Assembly (NCBI GenBank): GCA_964482535.1
Contig: CAYZXU010000022.1
Span: 1 to 25,802 of the forward strand
Reading direction: 5' to 3'
Source of the DNA: CAYZXU01 sp964482535
GTDB lineage: Bacteria; Desulfobacterota; Desulfobacteria; Desulfobacterales; BuS5
Length of the DNA stretch: 25,802 bases
Shown here: in pieces, positions 15,572 to 24,300 of the stretch
Position numbering within the stretch: the first letter of the stretch is position 1
Layout: each line of letters begins with the position of its first letter
Position numbers and translations under genes: made by a program
Notes under the pieces: model-generated
Seen by the model: the letters and a program-made list of their open reading frames with translations, nothing else
The model's database searches: none
Told to the model about the DNA's origin: nothing

Positions 15572-16549
15572 TCAACAACTTCTCTGCAGAGCATAATCTG
15601 CTATATCCAGCATGGTTTCCTTTGTTTCAGAATCTTTAAAAACTAAAAGAGCCTTTTTTGCTTTTTCAATATGCTGTCCGGCAAGTCGGTTTGTATATTC
15701 AAGTCCGCCGGTTTTTTTTAAAATTCCCACGAATGTTTCAAATTTATCATCTGAAAAATTAGTATCTTTTATTATTTTTTCCATTAACACCCGTTCCTTG
15801 GAACTGGCATTTTTAAGGGAGTATATAACCGGAAGAGTAATCTTGCCCTCTTTAATATCGGCCCCAGGCTCTTTACCTAAAGTTTTAGTATTAGACGTAT
15901 AGTCAAGGAGATCGTCTGCCATTTGAAAACCGATGCCAAGGTTGCAACCATATTCGGAAAGAGCTTTCTCATATTCATAAGGCGCATCTGAAATAAGAGA
16001 TCCTGTGCAGCATGCTCCCTGGAAAAGAATAGCAGTTTTATATCTAATAACGTTCATGTATTCATTTTCAGAAAAACATAAATCTCCTTTTTTTATAAGC
16101 TGCTCAATCTCACCCTGGGACATATATTCTGTAATTTGAGCTATAAGCTTGATTATATCGGGTTTGCCGGTCTCTGCTGCAATGGCAAGGGAACGGGCAA
16201 GGAGAAAATCCCCCGTAAGAACTGTGGCCGAGCTTCCCCAGACAGCATTGGAAACAGTTTTTCCTCTTCTCATAGCAGCCCCGTCAACAACATCGTCATG
16301 TAAAAGTGTGGCCACATGAAGATATTCAAAAATAGTTGAAAAATACTTGTCAGCATCACCGTTGTACCCGCAAATTCTGGCAGAAAGAATCATCAGCAGA
16401 GGTCTGAGCCTCTTGCCTCCTGAAAACAGAATATGACTTGCCACCTTTAAAACAAAATCGAAGTGCGGGTTTAAATTATCTTTAAGCGCTGACTCAATTT
16501 CTGCAAAATCATTTTTTACTGCGTTAAAAATTTTATTTTTCAGATTCAC
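15572..16549 (-). CDS. ispB: Long-chain trans-polyprenyl diphosphate synthase
   Basis: This enzyme extends farnesyl diphosphate with isopentenyl diphosphate to the side chain of menaquinone or ubiquinone. The 325-residue protein has GGKRLRPLL (44-52), the first aspartate-rich motif DDVVD (85-89) in HVATLLHDDVVDGAAMRRG, and the second, QMADDLLDY, near 210. The residue five before the first motif is a small alanine, as expected for long-chain products; chain length (about C35-C40) cannot be fixed from sequence. The start is GTG with AGGAAAA about 10 nt upstream and overlaps the end of rimO by 17 nt, showing tight coupling. No other quinone gene is present nearby. Confidence 0.9.
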   Translation of the reverse strand: MNLKNKIFNAVKNDFAEIESALKDNLNPHFDFVLKVASHILFSGGKRLRPLLMILSARICGYNGDADKYFSTIFEYLHVATLLHDDVVDGAAMRRGKTVSNAVWGSSATVLTGDFLLARSLAIAAETGKPDIIKLIAQITEYMSQGEIEQLIKKGDLCFSENEYMNVIRYKTAILFQGACCTGSLISDAPYEYEKALSEYGCNLGIGFQMADDLLDYTSNTKTLGKEPGADIKEGKITLPVIYSLKNASSKERVLMEKIIKDTNFSDDKFETFVGILKKTGGLEYTNRLAGQHIEKAKKALLVFKDSETKETMLDIADYALQRSC

Positions 16550-17870
16550 TTTTATCTGCTTTTCCTATAAGATCATACTCAAGGGCATCATCTATTTTAA
16601 CTCTGGCAAAGGAGCCTGTCTGCAAATGGCCGGAGTTGACATATGTTATGCCGTCAACTTCAGGAGCCTGAAAAGATGTTCGGCATGTATAAATATTATC
16701 CCCATGAGCTCCCTCAACAAGAACATCTAAAACCTTTCCTATATAGTTACTGTTTTTTTCCCTGGAAATTTCCCTCTGTCTCGACATGATAATATCCGAT
16801 CTGTTTTTTGCAATTTCTTTTGGCACATGCCCTGAAAGTTTGTGGGAAGGCAGATCTTTAAAGTCAGAATATATAAAGACCCCAAGGCTGTTAAAATTTA
16901 TCTCATTTACAAATTCTACCAACTCTTCAAAATCCCTGGGAGTCTCACCAGGAAAGCCTGTGATAAGAGTAGTTCTGATTGCGGCTTCGGGAACAGCCAT
17001 TCTGATGCTGTTAAAAAGTCTATAAAGATCTTCTTTCGAGTAACCGCGTCCCATTTTTTTTAAAATATTACTGCTGACATGCTGAACAGGGATATCAAAA
17101 TAAGAACATATGTTTTTGTGTGCTTCAACTGTTTCTAAAAGAGACTCATCAATGCTCTCAGGGTGTCCATACAGAATTCTTATCCAGACATCATCAGGCA
17201 AAACAGATGAAATGTTTTCGAGAAGAATACTAAAAGGAATGTGAGGGTTCAGATCACTTCCATAACCTGTAGTATCCTGGGCAACCAGTATTATCTCTTT
17301 TACTCCTGACATAACAAGTAAGCGGACTTCTGAAATGATATCTTCAGGGGGACGGCTTTTCTGTTTTCCCCGAAGCTTGGGGATAATACAGTAACTGCAA
17401 TGCCTGCTGCAACCTTCGGAAACCCTGACATAGGCGAGATAATCGAGACTCAAAACCCTTGGATTTTTACTTGTCTGGAGAGGCGCGGCAAAGGGTGACG
17501 GCAAAAAATATTTTTGCTTCCCCCCGTCATACAGCACAGCCTGAAGAATTTTGTCATAGGCACCTGTGCCAAGGAAGACATCTACTTCAGGCAGGCTGCT
17601 GAGAATATCCTCCCTGAAACGTTCCGGAAGACATCCCGTAACTATTATACGTTTGCATAGTCCTTTATTTTTAAACTTTGCAAGTTCCAGTATGGTATCG
17701 ATAGATTCATTCACAGCGGACTCTATAAAGCTGCATGTATTAATTACTATGGTTTCCGCTTCATCAGGTTCAGGAGTAATAATGCAGCCTGAAAGTTTAA
17801 GCGCGCCCAGCATAACCTCGCTGTCAATCTGATTTCTTACGCAGCCGAGGCTGACCAGATGAACCTTCAT
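16533..17870 (-). CDS. rimO: Ribosomal protein S12 methylthiotransferase RimO
   Basis: RimO is a radical-SAM enzyme that adds a methylthio group to an aspartate of ribosomal protein S12. With ATG at 17870 the product is 445 residues, the family norm. The N-terminal cluster cysteines are C10 (SLGCVRN), C46 (INTCSF) and C80 (VTGCLPERF). The radical-SAM cluster C154, C158, C161 lies in CSRHCSYCIIPKLRG. A C-terminal TRAM-like domain begins around IGKVLDVLVEG. The frame is open to 17930, but that would overlap uspA; GGAA lies 8 nt before ATG 17870 and homologues start at MKVHLVSLGC. SLGCVRNQIDSE separates it from the tRNA enzyme MiaB. Confidence 0.95.
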   Translation of the reverse strand: MKVHLVSLGCVRNQIDSEVMLGALKLSGCIITPEPDEAETIVINTCSFIESAVNESIDTILELAKFKNKGLCKRIIVTGCLPERFREDILSSLPEVDVFLGTGAYDKILQAVLYDGGKQKYFLPSPFAAPLQTSKNPRVLSLDYLAYVRVSEGCSRHCSYCIIPKLRGKQKSRPPEDIISEVRLLVMSGVKEIILVAQDTTGYGSDLNPHIPFSILLENISSVLPDDVWIRILYGHPESIDESLLETVEAHKNICSYFDIPVQHVSSNILKKMGRGYSKEDLYRLFNSIRMAVPEAAIRTTLITGFPGETPRDFEELVEFVNEINFNSLGVFIYSDFKDLPSHKLSGHVPKEIAKNRSDIIMSRQREISREKNSNYIGKVLDVLVEGAHGDNIYTCRTSFQAPEVDGITYVNSGHLQTGSFARVKIDDALEYDLIGKADKSESEK

Positions 17871-17902
17871 ATTATTCCGGCATTTTGTTTTATCTTGCAG
17901 AT

Positions 17903-18340
17903 TCATTTTCGTACAATCATAATTGAGCATGGTGCCTTGTTTGAAATTCTCCTTGCCACACTTCCAAAAAGCACAAGCCCCATGCCCGAAAGACCATAGG
18001 AGCCAAGTACAGCAAGATCTATCTCTTTTTCTTTTAAAAAGTTTATTATTTCAGTCGAAATATGCCCTTCAAGAATAATTATCTCATATTCAATATTATC
18101 ACTGATTCTTGAACCATAATCTTTTTGCATGCGTTCTTCCAAATCCAGAATCAATGACTTTTCAGTCGGTTCCTGAACAATCCATTCACTGCTTGCAATT
18201 ACATAATCCATTTTAGGCGGCAAAACATGAAGAATATAAAGTTTGGCCCCATGTTTTTCAGTTAACTCCAGAGCCATCTTAAATGCATCTTCTGCATTTT
18301 CTGAAAAATCCGTACAGCATGCAATCTGTTTAATAGGCAT
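17903..18340 (-). CDS. Universal stress protein, UspA family
   Basis: This is a 145-residue single-domain Usp. It begins with the strand IKQIACCTDFSENAEDAF and ends with the ATP-binding motif G-x2-G-x9-GS, seen in GSYGLSGMGLVLFGS (about 116-130), then RRISNKAPCSIMIVRK. An intact motif suggests an ATP-binding Usp of the MJ0577 type instead of the non-binding UspA type. A strong AAAGGAGGAG precedes the ATG. The gene leads the minus-strand cluster with rimO 32 bp downstream, and it is divergent from clpB across 201 bp. Which stress or partner it serves cannot be read from sequence. Confidence 0.92.
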   Translation of the reverse strand: MPIKQIACCTDFSENAEDAFKMALELTEKHGAKLYILHVLPPKMDYVIASSEWIVQEPTEKSLILDLEERMQKDYGSRISDNIEYEIIILEGHISTEIINFLKEKEIDLAVLGSYGLSGMGLVLFGSVARRISNKAPCSIMIVRK

Positions 18341-18530
18341 CCTCTCCTCCTTTTGGCTAAATTGATATTTATTAAAATAATTCTATCCCAATTTTTTTAT
18401 GCCAAGGTAATTTTACTTTTTGTTATCATAAAATTTAACTAAACAGCAACAAAAAGGTTAATGGTCCGCTTAAAAATAACTTTACATTTTAAGTCAAGTG
18501 TTTATTTTTTTTATATAACCAACCAAAAAC

Positions 18531-18536
18531 AGGAGG
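18531..18536 (+). promoter_or_regulatory. Ribosome binding site of clpB
   Basis: AGGAGG lies 5 nt before ATG 18542. It decides this start over the open frame that reaches back to 18461, whose extra 27 residues have no counterpart in ClpB proteins. Confidence 0.85.
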
Positions 18537-18541
18537 CAACT

Positions 18542-21118
18542 ATGCGTTTTGATAAATTTACCACAAAATCACAGGAACTGATTCAGAATGCCCATGAACT
18601 GGCCTCAAAGCATAATAACCAGCAGATAGAACCTGAGCATCTTTTATATGCCATGCTCAAGGAACCGGAGGGCATAGCAGTCTCAATTGTCGGGAAACTC
18701 GGGGTTTCAACAGACCGTATAATACGGGATTTAACACCGATAATAGACCGATTTCCCGTGATAACAGGGGCAGGGGACGTTTTCATATCCCAAAGAACAA
18801 AAAAACTGCTTGATACAGCTTTTTCAGAAGCCACAAAAATCAAAGATGAGTATGTAAGTATAGAGCATATTTTTCTGGCTGTTTTAGATGAAAAAGGGTC
18901 TCAGGCATCAAAACTTTTAGACCAGGCTGGAATTAACAGGGAATCGGTAATGAAGACGCTTATAGAAATTAGAGGTTCCCAGAGGATTACCGATCCTGAT
19001 CCTGAAGACAAGTATCAGGCCCTGGATAAATTCAGTATAAATTTAACGGATCTTGCCAGGCTGGGAAAACTTGACCCTGTTATAGGCCGTGATGAAGAGA
19101 TAAGACGCGTTGTGCAGGTGCTTTTAAGAAGAACAAAAAATAATCCTGTTTTAATAGGCGAGCCTGGAGTCGGTAAAACAGCAATCATTGAAGGCCTTGC
19201 CCAGCGTATTATACAGGGAGATGTGTCCGAGTCATTAAAGGAAAAAAGCCTTTTGTCTCTGGATATGGGCGCTCTTATTGCCGGCGCAAAATACAGAGGG
19301 GAGTTTGAAGACAGGCTGAAGGCTGTTATAAAAGAAGTGGAAAATGCCGAAGGTGAAGTAATACTCTTTATTGATGAACTTCATACTGTTGTTGGGGCGG
19401 GCGCTGCAGAGGGCGCCGTGGATGCATCCAATATGTTAAAACCTGCCCTTGCAAGGGGAACTTTAAGATGCATTGGCGCAACAACTTTAAATGAATACAG
19501 AAAGTATATTGAAAAGGATGCAGCCCTTGAAAGACGATTCCAGCCCATACTGGTGAAGGAGCCAAATGTTGAAGATACTATTTCCATTTTAAGGGGATTA
19601 AAAGAAAAATATGAGGTTCATCATGGAGTAAGAATAAAGGATTCTGCCATTGTGTCTGCTGCAGTTCTTTCCAACCGGTACATATCAGACCGCTTTCTTC
19701 CTGATAAGGCCATAGATCTTGTAGATGAATGCGCTTCAAAGCTCAGGATTGAGATAGACAGTATGCCTGTTGAAATTGATGAAATACAGCGTAAGGTAAC
19801 ACAGGCTGAAATTGAATGTGAGGCATTGAAAAAAGAATCGGATCCTGCATCCCAAAAAAGACTTTCAAAGCTTAAAGAAGATATTGCATTGATGCAGGAA
19901 GAACTAAGCGGCATGAAAAGTCACTGGAAAGAAGAAAAGGATTTTATTCAGTCAATCAGTAAAATAAAGGAAGAGATAGAAGCCGCAGGAACGCAGGAGC
20001 AGCTTGCCCAAAGAAATGGAGACCTGGCAAAGGTTGCGGAAATCAGATACGGAAAGTTGTCAGAACTGAAAAAACGTATGGATGAGGCCAACACGAAGCT
20101 TGGCGAACTCCAATCCGGAAGTAAAATGCTTAAAGAAGAAGTGGATGATAAGGATATTGCTGAAGTAGTATCCAAATGGACAGGCATCCCGGTCACCAAA
20201 ATGCTTGAAGGAGAAAAAACAAAACTGATTAATATGGAAAAGCTTCTGGCCCAAAGAGTTGTCGGCCAGGAAGAAGCGATAACAGCCGTTTCAAATGCGG
20301 TCAGGCGAGCGCGTTCAGGACTTCAGGATCAAAATCGGCCAATAGGCTCATTCATATTTATGGGGCCCACAGGCGTTGGTAAAACTGAGCTGGCAAAAGC
20401 TTTGGCTGAATTTATTTTTGACAGTGACCATGCAATGGTGCGAGTAGATATGTCTGAGTACATGGAGAAGCATTCAGTATCAAGGCTTATAGGTGCGCCT
20501 CCGGGATATGTGGGTTATGATGAGGGAGGATATCTTACTGAAGCTGTTAGAAGGTTGCCCTATTCAGTTATTCTTTTTGATGAAATTGAAAAAGCTCATC
20601 CTGATGTTTTCAACGTAATGCTTCAGATCCTTGATGACGGACGAATGACCGATGGTCATGGAAGAACAGTTAATTTTACAAACACTATAATAATAATGAC
20701 TTCAAACGTCGGCAGCCAGTGGATACAGGACATCGGCATTTCTGACAGATCGGAGATGAAAAAGAGGGTAAGAGAAGCGCTTAAGGCAAGTTTCAAGCCG
20801 GAATTTTTAAACAGAATCGATGAAACAATTATTTTTCACAGACTGACAAAAAGTCAATTAGGCAAAATAGTTGAAATACAGATGGGAATACTTTCCAAAA
20901 GAATGGCAGATATAAATATCAGCCTTGAACTCACTGAAGGCGCAAAAAATTTCCTTTCGGAAAAAGGATATGATCAGGTATATGGTGCGCGTCCCTTAAA
21001 ACGGGTTATACAAAAATATATTGAAAACCCGTTATCAATGGAGATTTTGCAGGGTAATATTTCAGAAGGAAATAAAATTATTGCCGATGTTGAAGGAGAG
21101 AGTTTGATTTTTAAATAA
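18542..21118 (+). CDS. clpB: ATP-dependent disaggregase ClpB
   Basis: ClpB is a hexameric AAA+ disaggregase that threads aggregated protein in cooperation with DnaK. The start at MRFDKFTTKSQELIQ gives 858 residues, the normal length. The N-domain (two Clp-N repeats) spans about 1-145. AAA-1 has Walker A GEPGVGKT at 206-213 and Walker B LFIDELHTVVG. The coiled-coil M domain (about 400-520) distinguishes ClpB from ClpA/ClpC. AAA-2 has GPTGVGKT at about 608-615 and VILFDEIEKAHPDVF, followed by the arginine-finger region and GARPLKRVIQKYIENPLS. No ClpP-binding IGL-type loop is seen, consistent with disaggregation without proteolysis. With dnaK and grpE 16 kb away, most of the disaggregation machine is in this window. 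No sigma-32 promoter or CIRCE was found upstream. Confidence 0.97.
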   Translation: MRFDKFTTKSQELIQNAHELASKHNNQQIEPEHLLYAMLKEPEGIAVSIVGKLGVSTDRIIRDLTPIIDRFPVITGAGDVFISQRTKKLLDTAFSEATKIKDEYVSIEHIFLAVLDEKGSQASKLLDQAGINRESVMKTLIEIRGSQRITDPDPEDKYQALDKFSINLTDLARLGKLDPVIGRDEEIRRVVQVLLRRTKNNPVLIGEPGVGKTAIIEGLAQRIIQGDVSESLKEKSLLSLDMGALIAGAKYRGEFEDRLKAVIKEVENAEGEVILFIDELHTVVGAGAAEGAVDASNMLKPALARGTLRCIGATTLNEYRKYIEKDAALERRFQPILVKEPNVEDTISILRGLKEKYEVHHGVRIKDSAIVSAAVLSNRYISDRFLPDKAIDLVDECASKLRIEIDSMPVEIDEIQRKVTQAEIECEALKKESDPASQKRLSKLKEDIALMQEELSGMKSHWKEEKDFIQSISKIKEEIEAAGTQEQLAQRNGDLAKVAEIRYGKLSELKKRMDEANTKLGELQSGSKMLKEEVDDKDIAEVVSKWTGIPVTKMLEGEKTKLINMEKLLAQRVVGQEEAITAVSNAVRRARSGLQDQNRPIGSFIFMGPTGVGKTELAKALAEFIFDSDHAMVRVDMSEYMEKHSVSRLIGAPPGYVGYDEGGYLTEAVRRLPYSVILFDEIEKAHPDVFNVMLQILDDGRMTDGHGRTVNFTNTIIIMTSNVGSQWIQDIGISDRSEMKKRVREALKASFKPEFLNRIDETIIFHRLTKSQLGKIVEIQMGILSKRMADINISLELTEGAKNFLSEKGYDQVYGARPLKRVIQKYIENPLSMEILQGNISEGNKIIADVEGESLIFK

Positions 21119-21127
21119 ATTATGATG

Positions 21128-21204
21128 CTGGCACCTTAAAACAGGCAAAAGGGAGACCTGCTATCTCACATTTTCATCCTTGAAAGATAGTATGGCTTGT
21201 GCCA
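21128..21204 (+). ncRNA. Candidate structured RNA: three-way junction upstream of the EndoQ-helicase gene
   Basis: Outer stem TGGCAC (21129-21134) pairs with GTGCCA (21199-21204). Inside, CAGG (21142-21145) pairs with CCTG (21157-21160). CTATC (21161-21165) pairs with GATAG (21186-21190), continued after a 5' bulge by TTTCA/TGAAA with a TCCT loop. It lies 10 nt after the clpB stop. It does not match riboswitch consensus sequences I can recall. Existence as a functional RNA is inference from pairing alone. Confidence 0.4.
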
Positions 21205-21214
21205 TAATATTATA

Positions 21215-21287
21215 CCTCATTAATGATAGTTTTTTTTTACAAAAAATTACTATCACCTGATTTTCCAGGTTCAATGAGGTTTTTTTG
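21215..21287 (+). terminator. Branched terminator or attenuator after clpB
   Basis: CCTCATT (21215-21221) pairs with AATGAGG (21273-21279) and is followed at once by a T7 run. Within it are two more helices: TGATAGT (21224-21230) with ACTATCA (21249-21255), extended by T-run/A-run pairing, and CCTG (21256-21259) with CAGG (21266-21269). A clear T-tail makes termination likely. It could end clpB mRNA or attenuate read-through into the nuclease-helicase gene 56 nt downstream. Confidence 0.65.
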
Positions 21288-21342
21288 TTTTTTTATGGTG
21301 AATCAGGAATAATCCTGAATACAAGGCATACAGGAAATTCAA

Positions 21343-24300
21343 ATGAAATTTATTGCCGATCTTCATGTTCACTCTAAATTTTCCATGGCAACGGCAAAAA
21401 ATCTGGATCTTGAGAATCTATACATTGCCGCCCGGTTAAAAGGGATAACAGTTGTGGGAACAGGGGATATCACTCATCCTGGGTGGCTTGCTGAAATAAA
21501 AGAAAAATTAATTCCTGCTGAACCAGGGCTTTTTAAATTAAAAGAAGAACTATCCCGAGAGTGTGATAAAACAGTTCCTGCTTCATGCCGTGGCAAGGTT
21601 CGATTTATTCTGGTTTCGGAAATCAGCAATATATATAAGAAGAACGGAAAAACCAGAAAAAATCATAATCTGGTGTTTCTTCCTGATATTGAATCAACTG
21701 AAATTTTCAACTCAAAACTGGACAAGATAGGCAATATCAAATCAGATGGCAGGCCCATCCTGGGTCTTGATGCAAGAAATCTTCTGGAAATTTTGCTTGA
21801 AACAACAGAGAGGTCGTTTCTTATTCCAGCGCATATATGGACTCCGTGGTTTTCGGTTTTAGGTTCAAAATCAGGCTTTGATTCCATTAAAGAGTGCTTT
21901 GAAGATCTTTCCGACCATATTTTTGCCGTTGAAACAGGGCTTTCTTCGGATCCTCCCATGAACTGGCGGGTGTCACAGTTAGACGGCTTGACCCTTGTGT
22001 CAAATTCAGATGCGCACTCACCCATGAAACTGGGGCGTGAAGCCAATATACTTGATACCGAGCTTTCATATTCTGCAATAAAGTCTGCAATAAAATCAGG
22101 TGACCCTGATAAATTTCTCGGGACTTATGAATTCTTCCCTGAAGAAGGCAAGTACCATATGGACGGTCATAGAAAGTGCAATATATGCTTTTCACCGAAA
22201 AAAACCATTGAAAAAAACGGTAACTGCCCTGTATGCGGAAAACCCCTGACCCTTGGAGTTCTGTACAGGGTTGAAGAGCTTTCAGATAGAATCAATGGCT
22301 TTAAACCTGAAAAAACACATCCCTTTTACAGCGCAATACCTCTGGTTGATATTCTATCAAGCCTGTTGCAGGTCGGTCCATTATCAAAAAAAGTAAAAAA
22401 TGCGCATAATAATTTAATTGAAAAATACGGGCCTGAATTTCCTTTGCTGCACTCCATTCCCATAGACGATTTAAACAGGTCGGATATCCCTTTGCTTGGA
22501 GAAGCCATAAAAAGAGTGCGCAAAAAAGATGTTACCCTCCTGCCGGGTTATGACGGTGAATACGGCAAAATAATAATTTTTACGCCGGAAGAAAGAGAAA
22601 GTCTGCCTGGACAAAAGTCTCTTTTTCTTATGCCTGCAACAGATCCTTTAAAAAAAACTTCTTCCAAAAAAGTTCGTAAAAAACAAAAAATTAAAACAAA
22701 AAGTCATAGCCCGAATGATAGCTTGAAAAGGGCTGCGCCGGGGCTTAATAAAGAGCAGCTCAAAGCCGTACAATACAGTCAGGGAGCTTTGCTTATAATT
22801 GCCGGGCCTGGAACAGGCAAGACCCACACCATAACCCACAGGATGGCGCATCTTATTAAAAACAAGGGGGTAAATCCTGAAAATATTCTGGCGGTAACCT
22901 TTACAAACAGGGCTGCCGGAGAGATGAAGGAAAGAATCAGGAAAATGGCAGGCGAAAAAAAACACCTGCCCCTTATTTCCACATTCCATTCCCTGTGTTT
23001 TAAAATATTAAACGAAAATACTGAATTTAAGGGGTATGCAATATTAGATGATAATGACAGAAAAAGCATAATTTCCGATGCCTTAAAGTATGTGAAAAAA
23101 AATTCAGATATTGCTGCCGCTTTATCAATTTCAGACCTGCAAAAAGGGATTATGTCGGCAAAACAAAGCATCCTGAAACCGGATGATAACCTGGAGTCTG
23201 TCAAAGGAGACACAGATGCCGGAATGCTTGCTTCTGTTTACAGCGCCTATCAAAGTTTTTTATCTTCCCAGAAACTTCTTGATTATGAAGATCTTATATT
23301 TAAAACAGTTGAACTTTTTGAAAATAATAATGATATCGCAAAAATATATCAAAATAGATTTGAATATATTTTCGTTGATGAATACCAGGATCTTAATCAC
23401 GGGCAGTACAGAATCGTACAAGCTCTGGCTCCTCCCCCCCCAAAAAATCAGAATAAAAATCAGAATAGAAACCGGAATAAAAATATTTGTGTCATAGGCG
23501 ACCCTGATCAGTCTATTTACGGATTCAGAGGTTCGGATGTTTCATATTTTAACAGGTTTATAACAGACTATCCCCAGGCAATGGTTCTGAATTTAACTCA
23601 AAATTACAGATCAAGCAAAACCATAATCGAGGCATCATACCAAATAATAAAAAACCAGATAGAAAGAAACAGCACGAACCGGTTAAAAGCCAAAGTCTAT
23701 GTTGAAAAGGAAGGTTTCAGGACAGTTGAAATTATTGAAAATGATTCTGAGAAATCCGAGGCTGTGGCTGTTGCAGGAATAATAGAAAAACTCATAGGAG
23801 GAACAGGTTTTCATTCTATTGATTTCGGAAGGGCAGAGGATGTCCAGGGAGTGAAAAACCGGTCTTTTTCTGATTTTGCAGTACTCTACAGGACAGGAAA
23901 TCAGGGGAAAGTTTTTTCAACTGTTTTTGAAAAACATGGCATCCCCTGTCAGGTTGTGAGCAGAGAAACTATATTTGGCATAAAAAAAGCGGCAGAGCTT
24001 ATTTCATTATTAAAAACAGTTGAAGGATTCGGAACCTTCGCAGATCTTGGACGTATTAACAGCCTGCTGCACACAGGCACAGGCAGGGCAACCCTGGAAA
24101 CTTTTAAAATCTGGTCTTATGAAAATGGATTTACGCTGTCAGAGGCTTTAACAAGTGCTGCAAAATTTCCTGTTCCAGGCTTGAACGCCGGCCGTCAAAC
24201 AAGGCTGAATGAGTTTTTTAACATAATTTTTCAAATCAAAAGCAATACAAAATCTATGGCGGTTATGGAAAAGCTGATCTTTTTTTCAGAGAATATAAGC

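Noticed and set aside
17871..17930. Extended RimO N-terminus from 17930
   Set aside because: It would overlap uspA by 28 nt and add 20 residues not found before the conserved MKVHLVSLGC start.
21128..21204. Cyclic-di-GMP-I (GEMM) riboswitch
   Set aside because: A CAGGCAAAA segment recalls GEMM, but the second conserved block (ACGCAAAGCC-like) and the expected P2/P3 layout are missing.
22648..23213. Minus-strand frames inside the nuclease-helicase gene
   Set aside because: They lie opposite conserved helicase motifs and have no family features.
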